64,000 nt of DNA from Streptomyces solicavernae (GTDB taxonomy: Bacteria > Actinomycetota > Actinomycetes > Streptomycetales > Streptomycetaceae), in contig NZ_JASCIR010000002.1 in the NCBI RefSeq assembly GCF_029968095.1, positions 1-64,000 of the forward strand. The letters are read 5' to 3'. A program made the position numbers and the translations under genes. Below are positions 1-8,714 of this stretch, piece by piece. The notes beneath the pieces are model-generated. The model saw only the letters and a list, made by a program, of their open reading frames with translations. It made no database searches and was not told the DNA's origin. Position 1 is the stretch's first letter; each line of letters opens with the position of its first letter.

Positions 1-779
1 GCCCGCACCCGCCCCACCGGAACCACCACCGGCGACCCGTCCCCGGGGGCCGCCAGGATGTCCGCCTCGATGCCGTACAGCTCCCGCACCAGCGACGCGT
101 CCACGATCTCGTGGGCCGGGCCCTGGGCCACGACCCGGCCCGCGTTCATCGCGACGACCGTGTCCGCGTAACGGGCCGCGCTGCCCAGGTCGTGCAGGAC
201 CATCACCACCGTGCGGCCCGCCGCCGCGACCTCGCGGACCAGTTCCAGGACCTCCACCGCGTGGCCGAGGTCGAGGGCGCTGGTCGGCTCGTCGAGGAGG
301 ACGACCGGGGTTTCCTGCGCGAGGACCATCGCGAGCCAGCAGCGCTGGCGTTGGCCGCCGGAGAGCCGGTCGAGGCGGCGGGCGGCGAGCTCGGTGGTGC
401 CGGTCGCGTCGAGGGCGTCCCGTACGGCCTGCTCGTCCGCGCGGGACCACTGGCGGAACAGGCCCTGGTGCGGATGGCGGCCGTACCGGACGAGGCCCGC
501 GACCGTCACCGCCTCCGGGGCCTGCGGGGCCTGCGGGAGGAGCGCGACGCGGTGGGCGGCGGCGCGCTGCCGGAGCTGCCAGACGTCGGCGTCCCCGGCC
601 CGCACGCTGCCCGAACTCGGCCTGTGCAGGCGGGCGATGGCGCGCAGCAGCGTCGACTTGCCGCAGCCGTTGGGGCCGACGATCGCCACGACCTGCCCGG
701 CGGGCACCGACAGGTCGACGCCGCTTACGGCGGTGTGGCCCGGGTAGCCCGCGGTGAGGTGGTCCACGGTGAGGTGCAT
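1..779 (-). CDS. fepC: Ferric-siderophore ABC transporter ATP-binding protein (FepC-type), 3' end outside window
   Basis: The ATPase subunit of an iron-siderophore importer; it sits on the cytoplasmic face and drives uptake through the two permeases encoded just upstream. Reading down from the ATG at 779 the product starts MHLTVDHLTAGYPG and shows a Walker A motif (GPNGCGKST), a signature LSGGQRQR and a Walker B VVLLDEPTS followed by a switch histidine in VLHDLG. The frame is still open at base 1, after about 259 codons, so only the last few residues are missing. It follows fepG by 5 bases and probably shares its transcript, controlled by the iron box at 2970. The family assignment is firm; the substrate (ferric enterobactin) is inferred from the adjacent operon. 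Confidence 0.93.
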   Translation of the reverse strand, partial: MHLTVDHLTAGYPGHTAVSGVDLSVPAGQVVAIVGPNGCGKSTLLRAIARLHRPSSGSVRAGDADVWQLRQRAAAHRVALLPQAPQAPEAVTVAGLVRYGRHPHQGLFRQWSRADEQAVRDALDATGTTELAARRLDRLSGGQRQRCWLAMVLAQETPVVLLDEPTSALDLGHAVEVLELVREVAAAGRTVVMVLHDLGSAARYADTVVAMNAGRVVAQGPAHEIVDASLVRELYGIEADILAAPGDGSPVVVPVGRVR

Positions 780-784
780 GGGGG

Positions 785-1882
785 TCAGGCCTTTCCGGAA
801 ACAGTGCTCTTGGCGCCGAACAGCACCCACAGCAGGAACGGCCCGCCGAGCACACTGGTGATGACGCCTACGGGGATCTCCACCGGCGCGACGACCCGGC
901 CGAGCGTGTCCGCCGTGCCGATCAGCGCCGCGCCCACGAGCGCCGAGCCGAGCACGGGGACCCGCGTCGGCCCGCTGAGCCGGCCCGCGATCACGGGGGC
1001 GGCGAGGGCCACGAAGGCGATGGGGCCGCCGATGCCCACGGCGACGCCCGCGAGCGCCACCGCCAGGGCGAGCGTGGTGGCCCGTACGACGGTCAGGTCC
1101 ACGCCGAGGGTGCTCGCCATGTCGTCGTCGAAGCGGAGGAGTTGGAGGCGGCTGCCTGCGACCAGGGCGAGGGGTACGAGGACGGTCAGGGCGGCGAGGA
1201 GAGGCGTGCCGACGGCCCAGTCGCGGCCGCTGAGGCTGCCGACCGTCCACAGGAACACGCCGCCCGCGGTGTTGTCGTTCTCGCGGGACATGACCAGGTC
1301 GGTGACGGCGCCGATGACGGTGGAGACGCCGATGCCGACGACGAGGAGGCGGTAGCCGCGGCCGCCCACCCCGCCCGCGCACAGGACGACGAGGACCGCG
1401 GCGCCGACCGCGCCGAGCGGGCCGAGCCACCAGTCGCCGAGCAGGCCGGTGCTCGACCCGACCACGGAGGCGACGACGGCCGCGGTGGCGCCCTCGTTGA
1501 CGCCGATGACGTCGGGGGTGGCGAGCCGGTTGCCGGCCAGGGTCTGGGTGAGGCAGCCGGAGATCCCGAGGGCCGCGCCGACCATCAGGCCGACCGCGAT
1601 CCGCGGCAGCCGGAAGTCCTGGACCAGCATGACCATGGCCGGATCGCCGGTCCCGAGCAGTCCCTTGAGGGTTTCGGCGAAGCCCATGCCGGTGGACGAG
1701 GCGAAGGTGCCGAGGGCGGTGATCAGGACGAGGAGCACCCCGAGGCCGAGGGCGGCGAGCGCGCTGCGGTGCGGGAACAGCCAGGAGAGGGTGCCCATCC
1801 GGACGACGGTGGAGTCGGGCGGGGTGATGTCGAGGGCGGTGCCGGTGCCGGGCGCGGTGGTCTTTCTCGTAGGAGTGCTCAT
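785..1882 (-). CDS. fepG: Iron-siderophore ABC transporter permease, FecCD family (FepG-type)
   Basis: A 365-residue polytopic inner-membrane permease of the FecCD family, forming half of the transmembrane channel for ferric siderophore import. It has a soluble N-terminal stretch of about 45 residues, then about nine to ten hydrophobic segments. The family hallmark is visible around VGAALGISGCLTQTLAGNRLATPDVIGVNEGA, cited here only as a position near residues 100-132, and the coupling region GGPIAFVALAAPVIAG lies near residue 285. The ATG at 1882 overlaps the stop of fepD by four bases (ATGA), so the two permeases are translationally coupled. Assignment as FepG rather than FepD rests only on gene order. 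Confidence 0.93.
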   Translation of the reverse strand: MSTPTRKTTAPGTGTALDITPPDSTVVRMGTLSWLFPHRSALAALGLGVLLVLITALGTFASSTGMGFAETLKGLLGTGDPAMVMLVQDFRLPRIAVGLMVGAALGISGCLTQTLAGNRLATPDVIGVNEGATAAVVASVVGSSTGLLGDWWLGPLGAVGAAVLVVLCAGGVGGRGYRLLVVGIGVSTVIGAVTDLVMSRENDNTAGGVFLWTVGSLSGRDWAVGTPLLAALTVLVPLALVAGSRLQLLRFDDDMASTLGVDLTVVRATTLALAVALAGVAVGIGGPIAFVALAAPVIAGRLSGPTRVPVLGSALVGAALIGTADTLGRVVAPVEIPVGVITSVLGGPFLLWVLFGAKSTVSGKA

Positions 1883-2967
1883 GCCGACGCCCCTGCCGTG
1901 GACATCCGGTCCGTGCGCGCGATCCAGATCAGCAGCGGGCCGCCGACGAACGCGAGCAGCACGCTGACCGGGGTCTCCCAGGGGCGGATCACGACGCGGG
2001 CGAGCAGGTCGGCGACGATCAGCACATTGGCCGCGACCAGTGCGGAGAGCAGGAGTTGGGAGGCGATACGCGGCCCGCTGACGGTACGGGCCGCGTACGG
2101 CGCGAGCAGCCCGAGGAACGCGACCGGGCCGGCGAGCGCGACCGCACTGCCGGCGAGCAGCGTCACCGCCGCGGCGACCACGAGCCGGATGCGGCCCGGG
2201 TGGTGGCCGAGGGAGCGGGCGCTGTCGTCGCCGAGGGCGAGCGCGCCGAGCGGCCGGGCGCAGCCGAAGGCGACGAGCAGGCCGAGGGCGATCAGCGGCA
2301 GCAGCGGATATGTGTCGGCGGTCTCGATGCCCGCGAGCGAACCGATGGTCCAGTAGCGGTAGGTGTCGAAGGTCGACTGGGTGCTGAGCAGCACGTACGA
2401 GGTGAGTCCGTGGAAGGTCGCGCCGAGCGCGGACCCGGCGAGGACCAGGCGCAGCGGGGAGCCGGCCGCGCGCCCGGAGGCGGCGAGCAGCAGGACGACG
2501 GCGCTCGCGGCCATGCCGCCGGCGAGGGCCCAGACCAGCATCGCGTAGGGGGAGTTGACGCCGAAGTACGTGAGACCGGTCACCACGCCGAGCGCGGCGC
2601 CGGAGTTGACGCCGAGGAGGCCGGTCTCGGCGAGCGGGTTGCGGGTGACGGCCTGCAGGAGGCAGCCCGCGGCGCCGAGCGAGACGCCGACGAGGACGGC
2701 GGCGACGGTGCGCGGCAGGCGTACGTCCAGTACGGCGAGGCGGAGTTGGGCGTCCGCGCGGGCCGTGGGGTCGCCGAGGAGGAAGTCCCAGGCGCGGCCG
2801 ACGGGGGTGGAGCCGGTGCCGATCAGGAGCGAGGCCAGGGCCAGCAGGAACAGCAGCGCCACAAGTGTGGCCGCGGCCAGGAGAGTTGGGCGGTGTATCC
2901 GTTTCGGCAGGGCTGCCGGCGGTTCGGCCTGAGCCCTGGGTGGCTCACCCACTTGCGTGATCGACAT
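1879..2967 (-). CDS. fepD: Iron-siderophore ABC transporter permease, FecCD family (FepD-type)
   Basis: The second FecCD permease of the importer, 362 residues, with a hydrophilic N-terminus of about 25 residues and multiple membrane spans. The family motif GCLLQAVTRNPLAETGLLGVN-like region lies near residues 105-125, and a coupling helix region with GPVAFLGLLAPYAAR lies near residue 280. It is the first gene of the minus-strand uptake operon. The ATG at 2967 lies only two bases from the edge of the iron box, so the only Shine-Dalgarno-like bases (AGG) are inside the operator itself. Either the mRNA starts inside the box and is nearly leaderless, or the true start is a little further in. Confidence 0.93.
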   Translation of the reverse strand: MSITQVGEPPRAQAEPPAALPKRIHRPTLLAAATLVALLFLLALASLLIGTGSTPVGRAWDFLLGDPTARADAQLRLAVLDVRLPRTVAAVLVGVSLGAAGCLLQAVTRNPLAETGLLGVNSGAALGVVTGLTYFGVNSPYAMLVWALAGGMAASAVVLLLAASGRAAGSPLRLVLAGSALGATFHGLTSYVLLSTQSTFDTYRYWTIGSLAGIETADTYPLLPLIALGLLVAFGCARPLGALALGDDSARSLGHHPGRIRLVVAAAVTLLAGSAVALAGPVAFLGLLAPYAARTVSGPRIASQLLLSALVAANVLIVADLLARVVIRPWETPVSVLLAFVGGPLLIWIARTDRMSTAGASA

Positions 2968-2969
2968 AA

Positions 2970-2987
2970 ACTTAGCCTAACCTAAGT
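2970..2987. promoter_or_regulatory. Iron box (DmdR/IdeR-type operator), divergent uptake/biosynthesis promoters
   Basis: The sequence ACTTAGCCTAACCTAAGT is a near-perfect interrupted palindrome (arms ACTTAG and CTAAGT). It matches the consensus I know for iron boxes bound by the actinobacterial DtxR-family repressors DmdR1/IdeR (TTAGGTTAGGCTCACCTAA). It lies between the start of fepD (minus) and the lipoprotein/enterobactin operon (plus), so one bound dimer pair could shut both when iron is plentiful. Confidence 0.85.
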
Positions 2988-3091
2988 ACCGCAGCGGGCT
3001 GATGCCTGGGGTGGATGCCCCGCCATGCCCGGAATGCGTCGCCGGTGACGTGTCGGACCAGCACGTGACCCTGACCTTCGGAGAATCACCC

Positions 3092-4069
3092 ATGTCCCAG
3101 CACCCCACCCCTCGCGCCCGGCCGGCCGCGGTGGCCGCCGTCACCCTCGCCTCCGCGCTCACGCTCACCGCCTGCGGATCGGACAAGGGCGCCACCACCG
3201 CCGACGCCGGCAAGGGCGACGCGAAGAAGGTGTCGGTCACCGACGCCACCGGCAAGAAGGTGCAGGTCCCGGCCGCGCCGAAGAACGTCGTCGCGCTCAG
3301 CGAGATGGACCTCGACTCCTCGCTCGCCCTCGGCGTGAAGCCCGTCGGACTCACCGCCGGCCGCGGCCAGAAGGGCGCACCCGAGTACCTGGCCGACGAC
3401 GCCAAGGGCATTCCCGTGGTCGGCGCCGTCACCGGCCCCGATATCGAGAAGGTCGTGCAGGCCGAGCCGGACGTCATCCTCGCCGGGCAGCTCGCCGACC
3501 CGCAGGTGCTGAGACAGCTGTCCGCGATCGCCCCGACCGTCGTCACCGTCGGCAAGGACAAGGACTGGAAGAAGGCCCTCACCCTGACCGGCCAGGTCCT
3601 CGGCAAGCAGAACGAGGCCAAGAGCTTCCTCGCCGACTACGACAAGAAGGCCGCCGAGCTGAAGAAGAACCTCGGCGACCGCGCAGGCGCCACCGTGTCC
3701 GTGGCCCGCTACTCCGCCAAGGGCACCGCCGTCATGCAGCAGGGCGTGTTCATCTCCGACGTCCTCAACGACCTGGGCTTCAAGCGGCCCGGCATCCAGA
3801 ACGACAAGGGCCAGGGCCACTCCACGCCGCTCAGCGAGGAGGACCTGAAGCAGATCGACGCCGACTGGCTGTTCATCGGCACCCTCGCCTCCACCGGCAA
3901 GGACGCCGACCTCTTCGGCGAGCTCAAGGACAAGGCCGCGTACAAGCAGCTCGACGCCGTCAAGGACGGGCACGTCACCGAGATCGACGGCTCCAAGTGG
4001 ACCAGTCTCGGCGGCGCCAACGCGGCCGTCTCCGTCCTGGACGACATCGAGAAGGCGATGGCCAAGTGA
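3092..4069 (+). CDS. fepB: Ferric-siderophore substrate-binding lipoprotein (FepB-type)
   Basis: A 325-residue extracytoplasmic binding protein that would hand ferric siderophore to the FepD/FepG permease. It begins [11 protein letters not shown], has a hydrophobic signal and a lipobox LTACGS (lipidated Cys near residue 28), then a TroA/FecB-type fold: [22 protein letters not shown] near residues 65-85 and [11 protein letters not shown] near residue 125. The ATG at 3092 was chosen over an in-frame ATG 90 bases upstream because it has a GGAGA site at the right distance and begins directly with a signal peptide. It is the first gene of the biosynthetic operon, placing uptake and synthesis under one promoter. 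The next gene overlaps its stop (GTGA). Confidence 0.93.
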   Translation: MSQHPTPRARPAAVAAVTLASALTLTACGSDKGATTADAGKGDAKKVSVTDATGKKVQVPAAPKNVVALSEMDLDSSLALGVKPVGLTAGRGQKGAPEYLADDAKGIPVVGAVTGPDIEKVVQAEPDVILAGQLADPQVLRQLSAIAPTVVTVGKDKDWKKALTLTGQVLGKQNEAKSFLADYDKKAAELKKNLGDRAGATVSVARYSAKGTAVMQQGVFISDVLNDLGFKRPGIQNDKGQGHSTPLSEEDLKQIDADWLFIGTLASTGKDADLFGELKDKAAYKQLDAVKDGHVTEIDGSKWTSLGGANAAVSVLDDIEKAMAK

Positions 4070-4857
4070 GCGCCGCCGTAGGGGAGCTCGCCGGCCGCAC
4101 CGCCCTCGTGACCGGTGCGGGCCAGGGCATCGGCGCGGCCGTCACCCGCGCGCTCGTCGACCGCGGCGCCCGCGTCGTGGCCGTCGACCGCGAGGCGGAC
4201 GGCATCAAGCGGCTCGCCGACGACGTCCCCGACGGGCGGGTGCTCGCACGGGAGCTGGACGTCACCGTCGCGTCCGCCGTCGACGCGCTCGTGGACGACG
4301 TGGAGCGCACCGTCGGGCCGCTCGACATCCTCGTCAACGTGGCCGGGGTGCTGCGTCCCGCGCCCGTCGTCGAGCTCACCGACGCCGACTGGGCCGAGAC
4401 GTTCGCGGTCAACACCACCGGCGTGTTCCACACCTCGCGCGCCGCCGCCCGCCGCATGGGGGAGCGCCGGGCCGGCTGCATCGTCACGGTCGGCTCCAAC
4501 GCGGCCGGGGTGCCGCGCAGTTCGATGGCCGCGTACGCCGCGTCCAAGGCCGCCGCGACCATGTTCACCAAGTGCCTCGGGCTCGAACTGGCCCGCAGCC
4601 AGGTGCGGTGCAACGTGGTCTCGCCCGGCTCCACGGACACCGCGATGCAGCGGCAGCTGTGGGGCGAGGACGCGGAGTCGTCCGCTCGGCGCGTCATCGA
4701 GGGTGACCCCTCGGCGTACCGCGTCGGGATTCCGCTCGGGCGGATCGCCGAGCCTGCGGACATCGCGGAGGCGGTGGTGTTCCTCGTCTCCGACCGGGCT
4801 CGGCACATCACGATGCATGACTTGTACGTGGACGGTGGGGCGACGTTGCGGGCCTGA
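4066..4857 (+). CDS. entA: 2,3-dihydro-2,3-dihydroxybenzoate dehydrogenase (EntA/DhbA), SDR family
   Basis: A short-chain dehydrogenase of 263 residues predicted to oxidise 2,3-dihydro-2,3-dihydroxybenzoate to 2,3-dihydroxybenzoate with NAD+, the last step making the catechol unit. The Rossmann motif TGAGQGIG lies at residues 16-23, the NVAG motif at 91-94, catalytic Ser144, and the YxxxK pair Tyr157/Lys161 (YAASK). The GTG at 4066 overlaps the lipoprotein stop by four bases, giving the usual family length; a longer in-frame start would reach back into the lipoprotein. An SDR of this size alone could be many things; the assignment rests on the gene lying next to entC, entE and the isochorismatase. 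Confidence 0.92.
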   Translation: MSAAVGELAGRTALVTGAGQGIGAAVTRALVDRGARVVAVDREADGIKRLADDVPDGRVLARELDVTVASAVDALVDDVERTVGPLDILVNVAGVLRPAPVVELTDADWAETFAVNTTGVFHTSRAAARRMGERRAGCIVTVGSNAAGVPRSSMAAYAASKAAATMFTKCLGLELARSQVRCNVVSPGSTDTAMQRQLWGEDAESSARRVIEGDPSAYRVGIPLGRIAEPADIAEAVVFLVSDRARHITMHDLYVDGGATLRA

Positions 4858-4915
4858 ACCGGTCTTACGCCGGCCGTTCCGCACCGTTGACCCGGTTGCC
4901 GTCGATCGGCCTGCG

Positions 4916-4945
4916 GCCTCGTCCTCAAACGCCGGACGGGCTGGA
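4916..4945. repeat. Copy of a widespread Streptomyces intergenic repeat, between entA and entC
   Basis: The 146-base gap between entA and entC contains a block reading CCTCAAACGCCGGACGGGC, followed by pyrimidine-rich filler and a second partial GGGCTGGA. I recognise the CTCAAACGCCGGACGGGCTG core from memory as recurring in intergenic DNA of many Streptomyces genomes; a search would confirm it. It has an inverted-repeat character (GCCGG/CCGGAC) and may be a transcript-processing or attenuation point inside the operon. Confidence 0.5.
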
Positions 4946-5003
4946 TTGCCCCCCCTTGAACGGGCTGGACCCACCCCCCTCACCCCCCTCAGGAGACCTA
5001 CCC

Positions 5004-6191
5004 GTGACATCCACCCAGGACGTCGCCCCCGCCGCGCCCACCGTCGGGGCCGCCACCGCGCTGCTCGACGCCTATCAACCCGGCGACGACCGCTTCTTCG
5101 CCTCGCCGACGCGTACCCTCCTCGCCCACGGAACCCGCGCAGAAGTCCCGCACGACGCACGGCCGCTGGCCGAGCGGGTCGCCGCGGCCCTGCGGGAGCA
5201 GATGGCCGCAGGGAACCCCGCGCCCGTCGTCGTCGGGGCCATCCCCTTCGACCACGAGGAGCCGGCCGCGCTCGCCGTGCCCGAGGCCGTCCGCTGGGCG
5301 CCCGCGCTGCACCGGGACCCGCTGATCGGTGTGCCCGCCGAGGCGCCCGGCGACGCCGACTGGGACGTGTGCCAGGTGCCCGCGCCCGAGGAGTACGCCG
5401 CGTCCGTCGCCCGTGCCGTGCAGCGCATGCGCGCCGGGGAGTTCAGCAAGGTCGTCCTCGCCCGGACCCTGGAACTCCGCTCGCCGCAGCCCCTGGACCT
5501 GCCCGCACTGCTGCAGCGGCTCGCCCGGCGCGACCCCTCCGGCTACACCTTCGCCGTGCCGTCGGGCCCCGGCCGCACCCTGCTCGGCGCCAGCCCCGAA
5601 CTCCTCGTGTCCCGGCGCGGCGGCCGGCTCGTCGCCAACCCGCTCGCCGGTTCCACGCCGCGCAGCGCCGACCTCGCCGAGGACGTGCGCCGCGCCGCCG
5701 CGCTCCTTCGGTCGCCGAAGGACCTGCACGAGCACGCGGTCGTCGTGGACGCGGTACGGGCCGCGCTCGCCCCGTACTGCGACGACCTCGACGTGCCCGA
5801 GCGGCCCACCCTCGTCCGGACCGCCGCCATGTGGCACCTGTCCACCACCGTCACCGGGACGCTGCGCGAACCGGCCGCGTCCGCCCTGGAGCTGGCGTGC
5901 GCCCTGCACCCGACCCCCGCCGTGTGCGGTACGCCCACCCCGCTCGCCCGTGAGGTCATCCGCGACCTCGAACCCTTCGACCGGTCCCTGTTCACCGGCA
6001 TGGTCGGCTGGGGCGACGCCCAGGGCGACGGCGAGTGGGTCGTCACCATCCGCTGCGCCGAGGCCGGGCAGGACCTGCTGCGCCTGTACGCGGGCGCCGG
6101 GGTCGTCGCCGACTCCTCGCCGGAGGCCGAGACCGCCGAGACCGGCGCCAAGTTCCGTACCTTCCTGAACGCCGTGGGAGCCGAACTGTGA
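5004..6191 (+). CDS. entC: Isochorismate synthase (EntC/DhbC)
   Basis: Converts chorismate to isochorismate, drawing on the shikimate pathway to begin catechol synthesis. The product is 395 residues, the family's usual length, and shows the chorismate-binding fold: [14 protein letters not shown] (general-base Lys) near residues 147-160, [10 protein letters not shown] near 196-205, NPLAGSTPR near 213-221, [11 protein letters not shown] near 304-314 and the Mg-binding C-terminal [14 protein letters not shown] near 333-346. The GTG at 5004 was chosen because AGGAG lies nine bases upstream; an earlier in-frame codon would read through the repeat-like spacer. entE overlaps its stop (GTGA). Confidence 0.95.
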   Translation: MTSTQDVAPAAPTVGAATALLDAYQPGDDRFFASPTRTLLAHGTRAEVPHDARPLAERVAAALREQMAAGNPAPVVVGAIPFDHEEPAALAVPEAVRWAPALHRDPLIGVPAEAPGDADWDVCQVPAPEEYAASVARAVQRMRAGEFSKVVLARTLELRSPQPLDLPALLQRLARRDPSGYTFAVPSGPGRTLLGASPELLVSRRGGRLVANPLAGSTPRSADLAEDVRRAAALLRSPKDLHEHAVVVDAVRAALAPYCDDLDVPERPTLVRTAAMWHLSTTVTGTLREPAASALELACALHPTPAVCGTPTPLAREVIRDLEPFDRSLFTGMVGWGDAQGDGEWVVTIRCAEAGQDLLRLYAGAGVVADSSPEAETAETGAKFRTFLNAVGAEL

Positions 6192-7816
6192 CCACCCCCG
6201 CCCCCGTCAGCGCAGACGCGCCCACCTGGCCCGAGGAGTTCGCCGAGCGCTACCGCGCCCTCGGCTACTGGCGCGGCGAGACCTTCGGCGCCCTGCTCCA
6301 CGAGCGCGCCGCCGCCCACCCCGACCGGATCGCGGTCGTCGACGGCGAGCGCCGCTGGACGTACGGCGAGCTCGACCGGCGCGCCGACCGCCTCGCGAAC
6401 GGCTTCGCCGCGCGCGGCATCGGCAAGGGCGACCGGGTCGTCGTCCAACTCCCCAACGTGGCCGAGTTCTTCGAGGTGATCTTCGGCCTGTTCCGGATCG
6501 GGGCGCTGCCGGTCTTCGCGCTGCCCGCGCACCGCGAGACGGAGATCCGGTACTTCTGCGAGTTCACCGAGGCCGTCGCGTACGTCATTCCGGATGTCGT
6601 CGCGGGCTTTGACCACCGTGAGCTGGCCGCAAAGGTCCAGGCCCAAGCGCCCGCCCTGCGCGACGTGTTCGTGGCCGGCGAGCCCGGCCCGCACACCCCG
6701 CTCACCGACGTCGCCCGCGACGACTTCGTCCCGTACGACGAGCCCGAACCCTCCGACCTGGCGTTCCTGCAGCTCTCCGGCGGGTCCACGGGTGTGCCCA
6801 AGCTGATCCCGCGCACCCACGACGACTACATCTACTCGCTGTGGGGATCGAACGAGATCTGCGGCGTCGACGAGGACTCCGTGTTCCTCGTCGTGCTGCC
6901 CGCCGCGCACAACTTCCCGCTCTCCTCGCCGGGTTCGCTGGGCGTCCTCTACGCGGGCGGGCGGGTGGTGCTGTGCCCGCAGCCCGACCCGGAGACCGCC
7001 TTCCCGGTCATCGAGCGCGAGGGCGTCACGATCACCGGACTCGTGCCGCCGCTCGCCCTGGTGTGGACCGAGGCCGGGCCGACCGCCCGGTACGACCTGT
7101 CCAGCCTCGACGTCCTCCTGGTCGGCGGCGCCAAGTTCAGCGAGGAGGCCGCCCGCCGGGTACGGCCCGCCCTGAACTGCACGCTCCAGCAGGTGTTCGG
7201 CATGGCGGAGGGGCTCGTCAACTACACGCGTCTGGACGACCCGGTGGAGACGATCGTCGCCACACAGGGCCGCCCGATCTCCGCCCACGACGAGATCCGC
7301 GTCGTCGACGACAACGACCAGGATCTTGAAGCCGGTCAGACCGGGCACCTTCTCACCCGTGGCCCGTACACCATCCGCGGCTACTGGCGCGCCCCCGAGC
7401 ACAACAAGCGGTCCTTCACCGAGGACGGCTTCTACCGCACCGGGGATGTCGTCCGCATGATGGAGAGGGGACATCTCGTCGTCGAGGGCCGCGCCAAGGA
7501 CCAGATCAACCGCGGCGGCGAGAAGGTCGCCCCGGAGGAGGTCGAGAACGTCGTCCTCGGCCACCCCGCCGTGCACGACGTGTCCGTCGTCGCCGTGCCC
7601 GACGCGTATCTGGGCGAGCGCACCTGCGCGTACGTCATCCTGCGCGCCGACGCCGAACCCCTGAGGCCCGTCGCGATCAAGAAGTTCGTACGGGAGCACG
7701 GGCTCGCCGCCTTCAAGGTCCCCGACCGGGTCGAGTTCGTCGACGCGTTCCCGCAGACCGGCATCGGCAAGGTCTCCAAGAAGGACCTCCGTACGACCGC
7801 CGCAGCCGACCAGTAA
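6188..7816 (+). CDS. entE: 2,3-dihydroxybenzoate-AMP ligase (EntE/DhbE)
   Basis: A stand-alone aryl adenylating enzyme of 542 residues that activates 2,3-dihydroxybenzoate with ATP and loads it on the phosphopantetheine arm of the aryl carrier protein. Visible core motifs are [18 protein letters not shown] (A3) near residues 194-211, FGMAEG (A5) near 338, YRTGDVVR (A7) near 417, [14 protein letters not shown] (A8) near 434-447 and the catalytic Lys in [13 protein letters not shown] (A10) near 523-535. Length and motif order match DhbE/EntE. The GTG start at 6188 overlaps the entC stop by four bases. Confidence 0.95.
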   Translation: MTTPAPVSADAPTWPEEFAERYRALGYWRGETFGALLHERAAAHPDRIAVVDGERRWTYGELDRRADRLANGFAARGIGKGDRVVVQLPNVAEFFEVIFGLFRIGALPVFALPAHRETEIRYFCEFTEAVAYVIPDVVAGFDHRELAAKVQAQAPALRDVFVAGEPGPHTPLTDVARDDFVPYDEPEPSDLAFLQLSGGSTGVPKLIPRTHDDYIYSLWGSNEICGVDEDSVFLVVLPAAHNFPLSSPGSLGVLYAGGRVVLCPQPDPETAFPVIEREGVTITGLVPPLALVWTEAGPTARYDLSSLDVLLVGGAKFSEEAARRVRPALNCTLQQVFGMAEGLVNYTRLDDPVETIVATQGRPISAHDEIRVVDDNDQDLEAGQTGHLLTRGPYTIRGYWRAPEHNKRSFTEDGFYRTGDVVRMMERGHLVVEGRAKDQINRGGEKVAPEEVENVVLGHPAVHDVSVVAVPDAYLGERTCAYVILRADAEPLRPVAIKKFVREHGLAAFKVPDRVEFVDAFPQTGIGKVSKKDLRTTAAADQ

Positions 7817-7836
7817 CACCGAAAGGCCCCCACACC

Positions 7837-8469
7837 ATGGCCCTCCCCGCCATCTCCCCGTACCCCCTGCCCACCGCGGACGAACTGCCCGCGAACCGCG
7901 TCGCGTGGACCGTCGACCCGTCCCGTGCCGTGCTGCTCGTGCACGATCTGCAGAACTACTTCCTGCGCGCCTTCGAGCAGGACCAGTCGCCGGTCACCGA
8001 ACTCCTCGGCAACGTGGGGAAGTTGGCGAGCCAGGCCCGTGCGCTCGGCGTGCCGGTCGTGTACTCCGCGCAGCCCGGCGGCCAGAGCCCGGCCGAGCGC
8101 GGGCTCCAGCAGGACTTCTGGGGCCCCGGGCTGCCCGACGACGCGTCCGCGAAGGCCATCGCGCCGGCCGTCGCACCCGAGGACGGCGACACCGTCCTCA
8201 CCAAGTGGAAGTACAGCGCGTTCGTACGGACCGACCTCGCGCAGATGATGCGGGAACAGAGCCGCGACCAGCTCGTGATCGTCGGCGTGTACGCCCACAT
8301 CGGCGTCCTGATGTCCGCCTGCGACGCCTGGATGCAGGACATCCAGGCCTTCCTCGTCGCCGACGCCGTCGCCGACTTCTCCCGCGCCGACCACGACCTG
8401 GCGCTGCGCTGGGCGGCCGCCAAGTGCGCCGTCGTCACCACGACCGGAACCACCTTCCAGGGGGCCTGA
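7837..8469 (+). CDS. entB: Isochorismatase (EntB-type lyase domain only, no fused carrier domain)
   Basis: Hydrolyses isochorismate to 2,3-dihydro-2,3-dihydroxybenzoate plus pyruvate. The 210-residue product aligns by eye with the lyase half of EntB/Dhb[15 protein letters not shown] with the catalytic Asp near residue 34, [10 protein letters not shown] with the catalytic Lys near residue 124, and [18 protein letters not shown] near 149-166, where the Cys nucleophile of other cysteine hydrolases is replaced by Gly as in EntB. EntB of E. coli and DhbB of Bacillus are about 280-310 residues because a carrier domain is fused behind; here the protein stops before it and the carrier is the next gene, six bases on. 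GAAAGG precedes the ATG. Confidence 0.94.
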   Translation: MALPAISPYPLPTADELPANRVAWTVDPSRAVLLVHDLQNYFLRAFEQDQSPVTELLGNVGKLASQARALGVPVVYSAQPGGQSPAERGLQQDFWGPGLPDDASAKAIAPAVAPEDGDTVLTKWKYSAFVRTDLAQMMREQSRDQLVIVGVYAHIGVLMSACDAWMQDIQAFLVADAVADFSRADHDLALRWAAAKCAVVTTTGTTFQGA

Positions 8470-8474
8470 GCAGC

Positions 8475-8714
8475 ATGGCAACGAGCACACTGACCGTCGA
8501 GCAGATACGCGCCGACGTCGCCGACGCGCTCGGCGAGGACATCGCCGACATCCCCGTCGACGAGAACCTCGTCGACTACGGCCTGGACTCCGTCCGCATC
8601 ATGGCCCTCCTGGAGCGCTGGCGCCGCGACCACGGCGCCGACGCCACCTTCGTGGACCTCGCCGAACAGCCCGCGATCGAGGCCTGGGCACCGCTGCTCG
8701 GAGTGACGGCATGA
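8475..8714 (+). CDS. Free-standing aryl carrier protein
   Basis: A 79-residue acyl-carrier-type protein, MATSTLTVEQIRADVADALG onward, with the phosphopantetheine attachment Ser in LVDYGLDSVRIM near residue 40. It would carry 2,3-dihydroxybenzoyl from EntE to the condensation domain of the NRPS, the job done by the C-terminal domain of EntB in enteric bacteria. It sits between the isochorismatase and the NRPS, and its stop overlaps the NRPS start (ATGA). The separation of lyase and carrier into two genes is clear, since the lyase has its own stop at 8467-8469. The partner PPTase is probably encoded at the operon end. Confidence 0.92.
   Translation: MATSTLTVEQIRADVADALGEDIADIPVDENLVDYGLDSVRIMALLERWRRDHGADATFVDLAEQPAIEAWAPLLGVTA

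Noticed and set aside
4858..5003. Small gene or riboswitch between entA and entC
   Set aside because: The 146 bases hold a common Streptomyces intergenic repeat and a C-rich filler; no frame with gene-like bias or recognisable aptamer.
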